From positions 1 to 59,758 of the forward strand of contig JAULBX010025431.1 in the NCBI GenBank assembly GCA_032358255.1: a DNA stretch of 59,758 nucleotides. Reading direction: 5' to 3'. A model generated the notes under the pieces. It was not told the origin of the DNA. It was given only the letters and a program-made list of their open reading frames with translations, and did not search any database. Positions 45,608 through 57,579 of this stretch are shown one piece after another. The DNA is from Heterotrichella gracilis (lineage: Eukaryota > Sar > Xanthophyceae > Tribonematales > Xanthonemataceae). Made by a program: the position numbers and the translations under genes. Positions within the stretch are counted from its first letter, which is position 1; every line of letters begins with the position of its first letter.

Positions 45608-47454
45608 TGATGGGGTTGACTCAGCGATCTGCGGATCACACAGGATGTTGTGAGGCACTTTTTTGTGGCAGGGTATGTTACGTTGCTGGAGGTTTGGTGC
45701 CTGGTAATGGTGCGCGCCTGTACTGTGAGCGTGGCTAAGGGGTATATACATATATGAGCAGTATGGCAGGGAAACAGTGGCACAAGAGGCAAAGCACGAG
45801 CCCTCAAACAGTGATCTGAGGCACACACGACACCGCCACCAGCACGTGGGTACCAAGTTTACGTGAAGTTCTGTTGGGTTGAAACTCATATGTGCAACTG
45901 CCCAAATGACTTGAACGTAGCTTGTAAAGGGCAACTGGTGGGTGCGGTGCACCTGTAGCTAGGTGGTAGTCGAGCAGGATGCCGGTGGACTCTGACGAAG
46001 ATCTGAGGAGAAGTGCAACTATTGACCATACAACCAACGCATTGAAGGCATGCGTTGCTTTGTGCGGTTGCAGGCACTTGCTTTTCTGACTTGCTAATCC
46101 AACCGCCACCCCTTGCCACCGTGAAAACCAACGCCATGCTAACCACCACACGCTTTGACTAGCGAGTCAATACGCAGCGTTGTAACAGCCACCAACCCTT
46201 TCCAACGTTTTGCGTTGGGTACCGAACCACTTTCCTCTACTGCCTGGAAATTTGCAAGGACTAGGCATGACCAAGGTGTCTTGGACCAACTAGGTGGCGA
46301 TGGTGTCTTGCAAACCTACCTCAGGTAGTACCTTGCCACGCCTTGGGTATACTAGGCCTGGAAATAAGTGTCGTTTTTACAACCCACTTCTCGCTTTGGA
46401 ACAGATCTGCCCGCTCACATCCATCACGCTACATATAAGCGTACGAAGCCAGGCCTGTACCTATGCCCCAAATCAAGTATAAACACGCAACCCAGTGAAT
46501 TGATGAGCAAGTACCTACACAGACTGGGCCAAGGAGCTTTGTCAGAGGTGCTTTTAAACGTGTGTAGGGCAGGTACTGTGCAGGGAGGCACTCTATTGTT
46601 CACACCAGCCTGGCAACCAAGACTCTGGCCCACCCCTGGGGGTATCTGTAGACAACTGGGGTTCTTCAAGAGGGTCTTGGCGATACTGGTGTACAAAAGA
46701 CGGTGGCCACCCAAGACAGCGAGGTCAAACAACTGACTAGAATAGGATAGACAGACACCCACGCAGTGCGTGTATTGAGGCGTGTCACGCACAAGTTGTG
46801 CCGGGCGCAGCGGGTTCCATGAGGTCCCTTGCTAGACACAAACTTCTCAGTTACTGCGCTGGCAACAGCGCCACTAGCCACCTTTGACAACCGAATACGA
46901 GTGGTGAATTGGGCGAGCGTGAAGAGCAGGTGCTTCGCAATGTGCTTCGGCTGTGCCTGGGCGACTAGACTCGTGCATGCGTTCCCTCAGTGAAGTGGGC
47001 GGTACACGGCAGAGTCATATTATCTCTCCCTATTGATACGCTTGTGATGCAGCACTGGGCGCGGCGAAGAGGATCGCGCACTAGGATCATCGAGGTAATT
47101 TTACAGTATGCATGCATATGAGTTTAGCTGGGGAACACTGGTAAAGCCGTCCACACAGCGGACCGCAGCGGCGCATATTCTGCAATAGACTATATACTTG
47201 CTTGTCGGTGTACCAACAGGACGACTGTGTTGATATGCTATACCTGAGTGGATCGCGTCCCGAGTGCACTGAAACAACCCCTTTGTGCCCATGTTACTCC
47301 ACTGGTTCCCAGGGTGACAAAGGTTGAAAAGGTTCTCCTACCCTGCCCTGTCATACCCACCCTGCCCCTGTCACAGGCGCCCACCTTCACAGGCCAGGCC
47401 ATGGACCCCGCCTCGCACCCAGCTAGGGTTTAGGGTTTGGACGCCAGCTGGGGG
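45608..47454. promoter_or_regulatory. Divergent spacer between GH9 and GT92 genes
   Basis: A 1.8 kb interval between divergent starts, so both promoters should lie here. A short TTTAGGG junction (CTAGGGTTTAGGGTTTGG) precedes the GT92 start at 47422-47440. A weak inverted repeat around CCAAGGTG/CACGCCTTGG lies at 46270-46347. No gene or RNA recognised. Confidence 0.4.
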
Positions 47455-50400
47455 ATGCATCCCCACCGGCTGCATCACCTCCTCCTCCCCTTGGCCTGCC
47501 TCCTATCCATCGCCCCCCTTGGAGCCACCGCACAGTCAGACGCCGATGCACCACAGCGCCTGTGTAGCCTCTGGGACTATGAACCTCTCCCTCCGAGGCC
47601 CAATCCCCAGGCGGACCAATCCCCTGGCGGGCTCAATCCCCACCATTCGGGCAACGCGCGGCGCCTAACCTCCCTACCGCAGCACACCACGCACCACCAT
47701 CAGCAACCCCCCACCCGTCGTGCACCCGGCGCCACCACCTCCAAGCCCCCACAAACAACAGTACAAGCGCACCTCTCAACCCAGCAAAACCCTAGGGTCA
47801 CATCATGGCCTGCCGACAGCACAAGGGTGGGCAACGCGCGATCTCAGAAGTCGCGCCATTTGCTGCAGCAGTATGGGCGGCGGGCCCCTGGCAAGGCCTA
47901 TGTGGCGATCTGCGCCATTTGCAAGGATACTGAGCTGGAGGATCTGACCGAGTGGGTGGAGTACCACCTCAGCATAGGTAATCCTAAACCTAAACCCTAA
48001 ATCCTAAGTCCATTTCTAAGGATACTGAGCTGGACGTCCTGACCGAGTGGGTGGAGTACCACCTCAGCATAGGTAATCCTATACCCAAATTTTGCTGGGT
48101 GCATGTAACTGAGGGGCGTGAGGAGGACATCAGCTGCATGGCATGGAGCATCTATGGATGTACCCTGCATGTGGGTCCTGTATATGATCCAACATGGAAG
48201 GTTGGGTGTGCATGTGCACGCATGGGTGTGCATGGAAATAATGATGTACTGATGTGCATGTGGCATTTTACCCTTGGACTACTGGCGCACATGGGTGCAT
48301 ATGCGTCAAGAGGGTATGCACGTGCAACGGAGTAAAAGCTAAGCAGACTTTGCCACCTTTGCGGCTGGGATGGGACGCACATGCAGAGCGCAACAAGCAC
48401 CAATGCATCGCAATCCGCACGCGCTAGCGCACGGGCATGGGCAGGAGCGCACAGCAGGGTGCCTGGTATATGATCCTTACTAATTGCCACATGACAATCA
48501 CTCAATTTGGGACGTTTTTTACACGCCTGCCGCAGGCGTTGGCAAGGTCTACATCTACGACCACAACTCCACCAGGCTGCTGCTGCCGGCGGTGCAGAGG
48601 TGGGTGTAGGGTTTGGGTTAGGCTGTAGGGTTTAGTGTAGGATCAGGGTGCACATCTACGACCACAACTCCACCAGGCTGCTGCTGCCGGCGGTGCAGAG
48701 GTGGGTGTAGGGTTTGGGTTAGGCTGTAGGGTTTAGTGTAGGATCAGGGTGCACATCTACGACCACAACTCCACCAGGCTGCTGCTGCCGGCGGTGCAGA
48801 GGTGGGTGTAGGGTTTGGGTTAGGGTGTAGGGTTTAGGTTAGGGTTTGGGTGCATATCTACGACCACAACTCCACCAGGCTGCTGCTGCCGGCGGTGCAG
48901 AGGTGGGTGTAGGGTTTGTGTTAGGGTTTGGGTGCACATCTACGACCACAACTCTACCAGGCTCCTGCTGCCGGCGGTGCAGAGGTGGGTGTAGGGTTTG
49001 TTTTAGAGTAAACGTTTTGAGTGCACAGGTGGGCGTAGGGTTTGGGTTAGTATAAAGGGTTTGGGTGCACAGGTGTGCGTAGGGATTGGGTCAGGGTGTA
49101 GGGTTTGGGTTAGGGTAAACGTTTTGAGTGCACAGGTGGGCGTAGGGTTTGGGTTAGGATAAAGGGTCTGGGTACACAGGTGTGGGGATTGGATCAGGGT
49201 GTAGGGTTATGGTTATGGCTTGGGTGCACAGGTGGGTATAGGGGTGCGCAAGCGCCTCAAGGTGCCTCATCTGCACATGCACGCCTGTCCTGCAAGGCCC
49301 ACAGTGCATGGTTGTATTTCAGTGCCCAGAGGTATCTACATGTGCCTTCAACCAGGGGTGAGGAGCCCGGGGAGGGCTTTGGCATTGCCGTCCATTCTAT
49401 ATTTGTTTTTGTGTACCTGTGAGCCCGCGTACTCTGCGCACATTTTTACTCTCATTCGTGTTTTTTTTGGGGAGTTTCCAATAAAACAATAAAAAAATTA
49501 CAATTCAGACTCCTTTTCTGCCCAGGTGGGTGCACATCGTGGACTACTAACTTTGACACCTGTGGACCATGCGCAGTACCCATTGCATGCATGGCCGGCA
49601 TCGTGATGACCACCACCCTCTGCTTCTTGTACAACTACAAAGCTATGTGCATGCAATTCTTCAACCATGGTAGATTTCCGTATTCACAAAAAAGCCCCTT
49701 TCTGCCCAGGTGGGTGCACAGCTCCATCGTGGACTACTACCTCTTCGACACCTTCACGCACCGCTCGGGCTCCGCCAAGGTGTGGGTGTACGACGAGTGC
49801 CTGCGCCGCTTTGCGCACCGCCACCAGTTCATTGCGTTCATCGACGACGACGAGTTCGTCGCCTTTCGGGGCGCGACGCCGCGCGACCTGCCGCGCTTCC
49901 TGCGCAGGTGGGGCTGGGTTTTGGGTCTAGGGTTTTAGGGTATAGGGTTTAGGGTTTGGGTTTAGGGTTTGGGTACACCTCCGATGCAGGAATATGCTGC
50001 CCCTACACCCTGCGCCCTGCTGCACGTCAGGCTGATGGCAAACCCTGGCATATTACACCCCTTGTTGTTTGAATTGCATACGGGCAGGCCCCGCACATCT
50101 CTACTGTGGGGATGTAGAATCTAGTCAGCATGGTGCCTATGGTTTTTAAAGTCTTTCATTGCTCCTGTAATCTATATCTTATATGGTACGAAGCCACGCC
50201 CCTTATCCCCGCCCACGTGCGCGGCAAAGCCACGGCGGGTGTTCAATGTTTTTTTACTAGAATTGGTTGTCGTTATCATATATTTGCATTATTATTAGTT
50301 TGTTATTGTTAAACTGGTTGTAATCTTGCGTGCCAGGGTTGGCCTCCTGTATGGGCTGTCAACCAGATCTTGTAATTTTGTATTGATTCAAATTATGTTG

Positions 50401-51455
50401 GTCTTGACAAGCACATTATAGGTTTTTAAGGAATATCAATTTTATCCTTAACCTTATTCCTGCGCAGCAACAAGTACGATGCAGTGGGCGGGCTAGCGCT
50501 CAACTCCATCATCATGGGCAGCTCAGGGCACCTGCGGCGGCCCCAAGGGGGTGTGCTCAACAACTACCGCAGTTGCCCCCCGCCCGAGCACTGCATGAAC
50601 GAATTCATCAAGACCATCGCGCACACCAAGCACGTGGTCGCTGCGGTGAACGGGCGCCACTTCAAGTACCGGGGGGGACACGCGGCGTACACGGAGCGCA
50701 TGGTTCGGGTGTATGGCACGCAGACCGACACCATACAGGTGCGTTCTGTAGGGTTTGGGGTCTGGGAAGTAGGGTGACTGTGCCCCACGTGTCATTTGCC
50801 CTTGACCTGAAGTGCTCTTGGGCAAAGGGTATGGCATTGGTGCATCCCCTGGTGGGTTTCCTTGGTGGCCGGGATAGGACATTTGATACTGCGGGAAGGG
50901 CTTTTGGCGCTGGTGCATTCGCTGGTGCATTTCCTTGGTTGTTGGGATGAGGACACTCCAGCACTCACAGGGAGACGCCGTACGCATGGAGCTAGTTCGT
51001 ATGAAATGCAATGTGAGCTGGTAGTTCACATCCTTTACAAGTGCCGTGTAGCGCCCTGTAATACTATGTGCCCAAGTACCAGTTTGCGCACAAACTCAGC
51101 TTGGGGTCTGTGGCCAGGCGCAGGGGGGTGCGTCGATGAGGGATGCCCCATGCATTTACCGTTGGCCTATGGGCTTGTTAACCTGGGGAGTGGGCCCAAG
51201 ATTCGCTCTGGCTTTGCCCCGTCTGAAAACTTCCGCTCTTTCCCTCCCCTGCAGGTGTCGCGCATCGCCCTGTACCACTACGCCCTCAAGTCCCGGGAGG
51301 ACTTTGCGCTCAAGCTCAGCCTAGGGTCGGTAGCCAGGCGCAGTGTGGGGATCAACGAGGGGTGGGCCTATTTCAACCGGGTGGAGCGGGAAGTCATGCG
51401 CAACTGCACCGATTTGTTGGGAGCGCTCAGGCCCAGCGCTTTGCCCAATCACTGA
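47455..51455 (+). CDS. Glycosyltransferase family 92 (DUF23) protein
   Basis: Predicted secretory-pathway glycosyltransferase. Five exons: 47455-47977, 48536-48599, 49710-49907, 50468-50738 and 51255-51455, giving 418 aa. ATG 47455 starts a signal sequence (HHLLLPLACLLSIAPLGATA), then a long Pro/Gln/His-rich stem to about residue 145. The GT92 core follows: YVAICAICKDTELEDLTEWV, VGKVYIYDHNS, RHQFIAFIDDDEF with the metal-binding acidic cluster at 241-244, GGLALNSIIMGSSGHLRRP and GGVLNNYRSC. The end, YHYALKSREDFALK, also fits the family. Plant GT92 members act on pectic galactan; the acceptor here is unknown. Exon 1 end, exon 2, exon 3 start and exon 5 interior all have extra partial copies in the introns, the densest case in the window. 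Confidence 0.9.
47915..48085 (+). repeat. Duplicated end of GT92 exon 1
   Basis: The last ~56 bases of exon 1 with its donor (to 47984) recur with the matching donor position at 48072, 95 bases downstream. The two copies are joined by CCTAAACCTAAACCCTAAATCC. The copy keeps the reading frame of the segment and the GTAATCCTA donor context. Confidence 0.92.
48536..49215 (+). repeat. Five copies of GT92 exon 2 and a trailing telomere-like array
   Basis: Exon 2 (64 bases) loses its first ~15 bases but is otherwise repeated: ATCTACGACC occurs at 48553, 48654, 48755, 48855 and 48938 (periods 101, 101, 100, 83). Units 2-4 keep the exon part identical, ending CAGAG|GTGGGTG. Between units lie GTAGGGTTTGGGTTAGG-type sequences. 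From about 49000 to 49215 the intron part alone continues as degenerate units (GCACAGGTGGGCGTAGGGTTTGGG), so the array has decayed into a telomere-like minisatellite. Confidence 0.95.
49505..49750 (+). repeat. Degenerate copy of the start of GT92 exon 3
   Basis: The acceptor and first ~40 bases of exon 3 (from 49710) resemble 49525-49562: both read TTTCTGCCCAG|GTGGGTGCAC and then CATCGTGGACTACTA. The upstream copy has lost several bases and runs into a stop. Confidence 0.85.
51078..51145 (+). repeat. Degenerate copy of part of GT92 exon 5
   Basis: Inside intron 4, 51080-51142 matches exon 5 interior 51296-51362: TTTGCGCACAAACTCAGCTTGGGG against TTTGCGCTCAAGCTCAGCCTAGGG, then GTNGCCAGGCGCAG in both. 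Offset about 215 bases. Scattered changes show it is older than the exon 2 copies. Confidence 0.8.
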
Positions 51456-53336
51456 GGCGGGGATGAGGGTTTAGGGGGATTAGGGCTGCACGTATGGGTC
51501 ACCAGTGGAGAGCTACGGAGGTAGCTGGGTTGGTTGGGTGAGTCCATTGGTGCAGTAGCGCCAGGTCAGCAGTCATTCTTGAAGATGCGGTGATGCGGGA
51601 CTGCTGATGGAAGTACTGGACATCTAAGGTTTTGATTAGAGTAGCATGTTGGGTGGTACAAGATGGATTTCTAGTACCTCCCAGCATTAGATGAACATCA
51701 TAGTGAACTGAACAAACCTCAGGGAGTGTTGGTTGGCTGACAATGTGCCTAGTCCTTGAAGGCCATTGTTTGTCTGTTTCAGTAGCATGGTACGCTCACT
51801 ACGGTAAGCATGGTCTCCCGCTAGTTTTGTAACCTCTACTCTGGACAGCATGTGGTGGCTCTTAACCCTATAAACTTGCCCTGCATCATGCTGCGCCAAG
51901 CAAATCGCATTAAATGCACGACAAATTTTGTGCCATCATGATTTGCTGATCTAAGATGCAAGACTCTCAAGGCTTGTGCAGTCTGAGGTCCTACAGGGTC
52001 ACTGACAGGTGGGCGTGTGGCCCATCTTACTAAGCTAATAGCGGCACATCATGGCCGCTCCCGGGAGGGTCGAAATTGCACTTCAAGAAGTTCTGAAGTA
52101 CAATGCACCGTGATCTAATGCGCCAGGCATATGCGGCGTGTGGGTCATTGTTGATGGATACCAGCAAGCATACAGTGGATTTTAGTACAATCATTATTAT
52201 ACAATTGCAATTGGCACCTCGTGTCACCGTGACATGTCATCTCATTGTGAACTTTGGCACCCCGGCAGGTATATTATCAAAGAGTATGCCCATATACGGC
52301 ATGAGTTGCACTGCTTGCAAGCCTTGCGAGCAGCCACGCAAAAGTGGCACTGCGCTGCGTGGCTATAGCTGTTACAGAAGTACACCAATTTGATGTTTGG
52401 GGTTTGAAACCCTCCATGCCATGGATGGCATTGGCTACTAGCCCAGTAGGGCATATACTTGACCAGCCGTAGAACTTCTGGCTGGTCGGTGCCCTGTTGC
52501 GAGCCACTGGCAGTGGCCCCTTAACTCCGCCTTTGTGGGTCCCCTTGCTTTCTTTCTTTCTGTCTTTCTAGCAGCCGTGGCTGAGTGAGCCCTTGCCGCA
52601 ATGGGAGAACCCTAGGGCCCATAATGCATAACATGCCATGGCGCAGAACAGCTGTGGGTATGCAACAGTTATCCAGTCGATGGAAATACGGCCCACAGCC
52701 TCGCACATTTAATAAAGCCATAATATGCAAATGGCTTGGACAATCAACAGTCACTGTGACTGTCCCAGCGTTACATGATTAGCAGCATTCACACCACTGG
52801 TGCAGAAACGATATAAGCAGTGCCAGTACAGGGCTGGTTGGCGCAAGGCATGTAGGACTGCCAGTACTGCTGATCTGGCTGTATCATTGGAACGCTTGTA
52901 GTTATGTAATCCAAAGTCACGCAGCACTTTCCTAGGATTCTTAAAGGGCACCTGCTAGCATGAGGGCAGCATGAACGTTTTAAACTACATTGATAACTAA
53001 ATTAGTAATACCCACATGCGCCCTTCCTTGCAACAGGGCCCGTAAAAACAATAGGAATGACTGCAACCGCCTTTTGTTCCCTTTTCCGTCAAAATACTAA
53101 ATTACTAGCTATGAATTAATGTACAAAAACAATGATTAATAATAGATTAAACGAATTCAACCTTTAGGCTGGCTTTTCAGTCTAAGGCTAGGTTCATAAT
53201 TTATTTGACCCAAGTGGTTTGCCAATAGTAACACAATGTGAATTTGGGCGGCAACTGACAACAATTAAAACACATCATAGCTGAAATCCCGCCACTTCCA
53301 TTCTTCATAAAGATACCAAAGCTCTCGTGTCCCCCA
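51456..53336. other. Spacer between convergent GT92 and GT92-like genes
   Basis: About 1.9 kb holding two 3' ends. No recognisable coding frame, array or RNA. The part 52960-53270 is AT-rich. Confidence 0.35.
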
Positions 53337-56300
53337 CTACGTCTGCGGCAAAGGCACCGACGCCGCAGGTGGCAAGGGCGAGCTCTCAAACAACTCTAGC
53401 ACCCATCGCCAAGCGTCCAAACCCACCGCGCAGCTATCAGCCGACGGGCGGTTGCGCACTCGAAAGAGGTTCTCAAGGTGGAGTACGAAGTCTGTCACGT
53501 TGTCGGGGTTGTTGATGTAGGGGAGCGTCACCAATGGAGAGCGTGTGTCACGGTAGGCGGTGTGGACATACAGACCTGGAGGAAGCACATGGCACAAAAT
53601 GCAAATCTTACTCAGGGCAACCAGCAAGAGTAGGCAGGTAAATATGAAAAGTATCTGCATTCCAACCAGGAGACAGATTAGCAAGCCTGCGTGTGTCTCA
53701 CCAGTAACCAGCAATAGAGGCGAGAGTGCACCTTTCAGTACAAATTCAAATCAGGCTCGAACGACACGCATGCTACGATGGCTGTCCACGATTTTTGGCA
53801 AACGTAACTATACGTGATCACGTCTAAACTTCCCTTCCACTACATGATTCAGTTACGTACATCATTGACGTTATGTACACAAACCATATCATATCATTGA
53901 CGTTATGTACACAAACCTGCAATGTGCTCCGGCCTGTGAAAACTCTTTCCCGCCCAACTTCTCTTCTCCATTATCTCGCAGTTGTAGGTGGCTAGCGGAG
54001 ACGGGGCATTGGTGGGCAGGTACCATTGCGGCTCCACTATGTCTGGTTCCCTTTGTTGCGCGGTGGAGTTTCTGCACCAAAGTAGTCTCATCAACCAATA
54101 TATGTAACACAACCTCGAAATTGGGTATAGTATATGTAGTACCACCGCTTTGAGTCACAGTCAATGGCAATCAACCCAAAGGACTCATGGAGTCCCATGT
54201 AGCATGTGCCCACCATGGACCATGGTAGGTGGCAGGATACAGGCAAGATTTGGAGGTGTTGGGCAAAACGTGGAACTCTGACCAGGTGGTTGTTCCCGTT
54301 ACCACAACACAACCCAGAGGCCATTAATGACCGACGATTGATGCATGCCGATGTTTTATGTTACTATGGCAGCGTTGTTACGAATATTCGCATTGTAAGA
54401 TGCATCGGCATGGAACAATCCTCGGTTGTACATGTCTTTTTGAACTTACATCCCAGAAGATCCACATGCTTAAATACACCTGACAAATAAGTAAACAAAT
54501 AAATACATATCAACACACCTGACATATATGTTGACGCGTGGGTAACCTCCCACAGCCGCGTTGTGGTAGGGGCCACCCACTTGGAAGAGGTCCAGCACTG
54601 AATGGAAGGGTGACGCTCGCCCAAAGTACTCATCTTTATCCTGCAATTTGACACAAAATGCTCATGACCGTGCAACATGGATTACCATGTCCTACATTCG
54701 AAATAAAGCTATACTACTGGGAAAAAGACAAGTGCAGCGAGACCTGCCCACATCACGTATATCTGTACAGGTGGGCTTCAGTTTCTTTTTTCCCCGCACA
54801 TAAAAAACAATGCCTGCCTGGTCATGCGCACCCCTTAACCATTACCCCAAAATTTTGACGCCCACCTGTACAAAAATCACTGCATTGTGTCCGTACAGCG
54901 CCAGTGACGTGAACGCGTTCTCTATGTTCTGGTCCCCGTAATATCCATAGCTTTCTTTGGCTGGGTACCCCATGTCACTGGCGCTGTATAATAGGAGGGT
55001 GAGTCTGCCTTCCAGCACAAGCTCCTGGATGTCCTCCATGGATCCTAGGAGGCTCAACTGCAAGGAGGAGATGAACGCCTATATGAGATGCTGACCATGG
55101 CCCATGTGCTTCTTCTTCTGATGCCGCTTACGAACATGCTCTCCAGCGAAAGGTTCAGATGACTACTTGCATTTTACTGTTGTAACGTGCATCTTTCGCA
55201 ACATGTCGTTCAACATGATGCTGCGCAACGTGCAAAAAGTAGCTCCAGCTTTTGTTCCACAATATCCTTGACTCATTTGGCCCAAAATTGTTTGACTCCC
55301 TTGTCTAGAAAATGCCGCATCTACCTGACTATATACCAGCATGCCCCATAATGCCGAATGTCATGCATGCACACACATGTATGGTGTTTGACAGGGTAGA
55401 GGGGGCCAAGGGGTAAGAAAAGCCAAGGGCCACATGGGCTCACCTTCTCCACAGGACCTCAAGTTGCGTGAGATCAAGAGGTGGTTCAAACAGTGCCAGG
55501 AAGGAGCTGCTTGGCGCCGCATGCAAGGCTGACTGCTCAGTTGGCTGTCATGTTGCTATAATGCTTGTAACTAGCTCACAAACTAACTAACTGACACACG
55601 CAGGCACTGGAGTAAACAAGCCTTATCTCACCTGACTGGGGCGTACAATCCCAAGTGCTCCATGAAACCCCAGCGCTTTGTGGTATTCCAAGTTCTTGCG
55701 CAGCGCTTGGACCACATGGTGATATTCGGTGTATTCTGTGCCATTACTGCATCACAAGAGAGACTTAGTTAATAATTGAATTAAAGATCAAAAAATTAAT
55801 CAATTATCAATTTCAATTATTTTATTAAATTTTAAATAATTGCCTGTGGTTGTTGGCAATCACAGGCTGCCGACTGGAGCCTACGCTGCTGTGGGATTCA
55901 ATCATTTCACTCTTAATTGGTGAATCATTTATGAGGGTTTGCGGGATGTTGGGGAATCCTGTCCCCATTGTCCACACAAGGCAATGGGCACAAGGCAAGC
56001 CACTGATTTGCAGGGTCCACATACACGGTTTTGGTATCATATCAGGCGATGATGGGTCTGGATGTGATGGTGCCTGGATGGGGAAAGTGCCGCAGGGCTT
56101 AGGGGGAATGGCTGACACTTTACCTGCCCTCCATGCCACCACGCCCCACAGTCATCTCCTTGTCAGCAAGAAGGGCCAAGCTGGGCACTTGGCCAAGCAG
56201 CGCCTGCTCCAGGGTGTCTGGGTTCACATGGGTGCACATGGCTTCGCTGGTGTCAACCAGCATCATGTAAGGCCAGCCCTTGATGAACAGCTCAAGCTGG

Positions 56301-57579
56301 AGCGAGTTGACGCCTGTGGGCCTGGAGGAACAGCATTTATCAGTGATTTGGTCCACTTCCACCAGTGCAGGGCATGCTGCCTTCAGAAAGAACTGGCTCA
56401 AAAGGTACGGGGACACTTCACTGTCAATAACGTTGGCAACCTGCTTACCACAAGTCAAGCTTGTCCGGTACAACACTCATCCTACTCATGCACGCTTGAC
56501 ACCCCCCAGGCCATGGAGGATGCATGCGCATGGAACCAAAATGAAGCAGGATTTCAAATGCGTGTTATACGGATGAGAGGCGCCTTTGTACCATATACAT
56601 GGACCATATGCGACATGGTAGGCCCTGTGTAACATGGTAGGCACATACATGGGACCATATGTAATATGTAGGCATATACATGGACCATATGTATGTAGCA
56701 TGGACCACATATACACACTGTAGACATATACAAACAAACAAACAAAAGACGTTCCAAGCCGTAGACATATACCATGGACCATATGTAACATGGACCCTAT
56801 ATACACATGGTAGACGCACCGCACAATGCGCATCTCAATGTCGCGAGGCAGCACCGTGACGAGGAAATTCTTTTTCCCCACGCCGTCATTTTGGGGCTGC
56901 TCAAACTCAAACTCCTCCCCTGATAGCTCATCATGCACAAACACCTGGGGCCGCCACCATGCCACATGGTGGCTCAGCTCCGCTGGATTGGCAGCGGGCC
57001 TGATCCAAGAAGAAAGTCTTGTCTGTTTAGTGTGTGTGGGGCAACATGTAATTGCAACTGTTCCAGCTGGCCTGGTTGTACTAAGCCATGGCCAAAACAT
57101 GCAGACGGGCTGCCATGCCATTACGTGGACCATCAGGAAGTCATTTGCAAGCGACATGCTATCCTTGGCAGCGACTTGCAAATAAGTGCATGGTAATTGA
57201 TCAAATTATTACATTAAATTCCAGTACTACTCTGAGGAGGGGGTCTCACGACTCACCTGACTTGCCGCACATTGTAGAAGCCCCGCAGCCGGATCTCTTC
57301 CCTCGACATGCGCATGCATTTGAGGTGGAAGTGGGCCACCAGCGGCTCGATACAGTCGGGATGCTGTGCATGACATGGCATCATGCCGGTAAGGGTAAAC
57401 TGCTGAATGCCGACCTCCTCCGGCCGCACGTACCAGTTGGCTGACTGGAACAGCTTGGCATGGGCTGGCAAGGGTAGTATCATACCAAGGGGGGCAAACA
57501 AGACAACTGTGGAGGTTGCCAGCAAGATGTGGTGCACACTGGGTGGGCGGTGCGCCCCAGGCCCCATGTTGTGTATCAT
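53337..57579 (-). CDS. Secreted/Golgi protein resembling GT92 (DUF23) glycosyltransferases
   Basis: Nine exons fit in phase: 57579-57257, 56999-56820, 56321-56124, 55746-55632, 55057-54866, 54640-54519, 54277-54114, 54042-53917 and 53575-53337, giving 552 aa. The N-terminus holds a hydrophobic stretch (ILLATSTVVLFAPLGMILPL) ending PAHA, like a signal peptide; Met 57567 is an alternative start. An early SGEEFEFEQPQND region is acidic. The probable catalytic part is exons 4-9: EYHHVVQALRKNLEYHKALG, NAVIFVQDKDEYF (residues 337-342, a DxD/E-type motif) and SFHRPEHIAGLYVHTAYR, arranged as in GT92 enzymes. Similarity is by motif pattern only. The 3' splice site of exon 8 has a poor pyrimidine tract, so the exon 7/8 junction is the weakest point. 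No clear paralogy to the neighbouring GT92 gene beyond this. Confidence 0.68.
53858..53918 (-). repeat. Short tandem duplication beside exon 8 donor
   Basis: TCATTGACGTTATGTACACAAACC occurs twice, 35 bases apart (53861 and 53896). The second copy ends on the exon 8 donor of the GT92-like gene, so it is another, small, splice-site-edge duplication. Confidence 0.8.
55440..55535 (+). other. Exon-like open segment on the opposite strand
   Basis: On the plus strand, TCTCCACAG is followed by 26 open codons with a charged helix pattern (DLKLREIKRWFKQCQEG) and a TGA. It lies in an intron of the minus-strand gene. It could be a fragment of a mobile element or chance; I recognise no family. Confidence 0.2.
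56585..56815. repeat. Degenerate CCATATGT/ACATGGTA minisatellite
   Basis: An intron of the GT92-like gene contains about six degenerate copies of units such as ACATGGACCATATGTAACATG and TAGGCATATACATGG. The units are partly self-complementary (CATATG, CCATGG), so the whole tract can fold. An A-rich ACAAACAAACAAAC run lies in the middle. Confidence 0.8.

Noticed and set aside
49120-49215. True telomere or chromosome end in the TTTAGGG-rich intron
   Set aside because: Units are degenerate and lie between coding exons of one gene; this is interstitial sequence.
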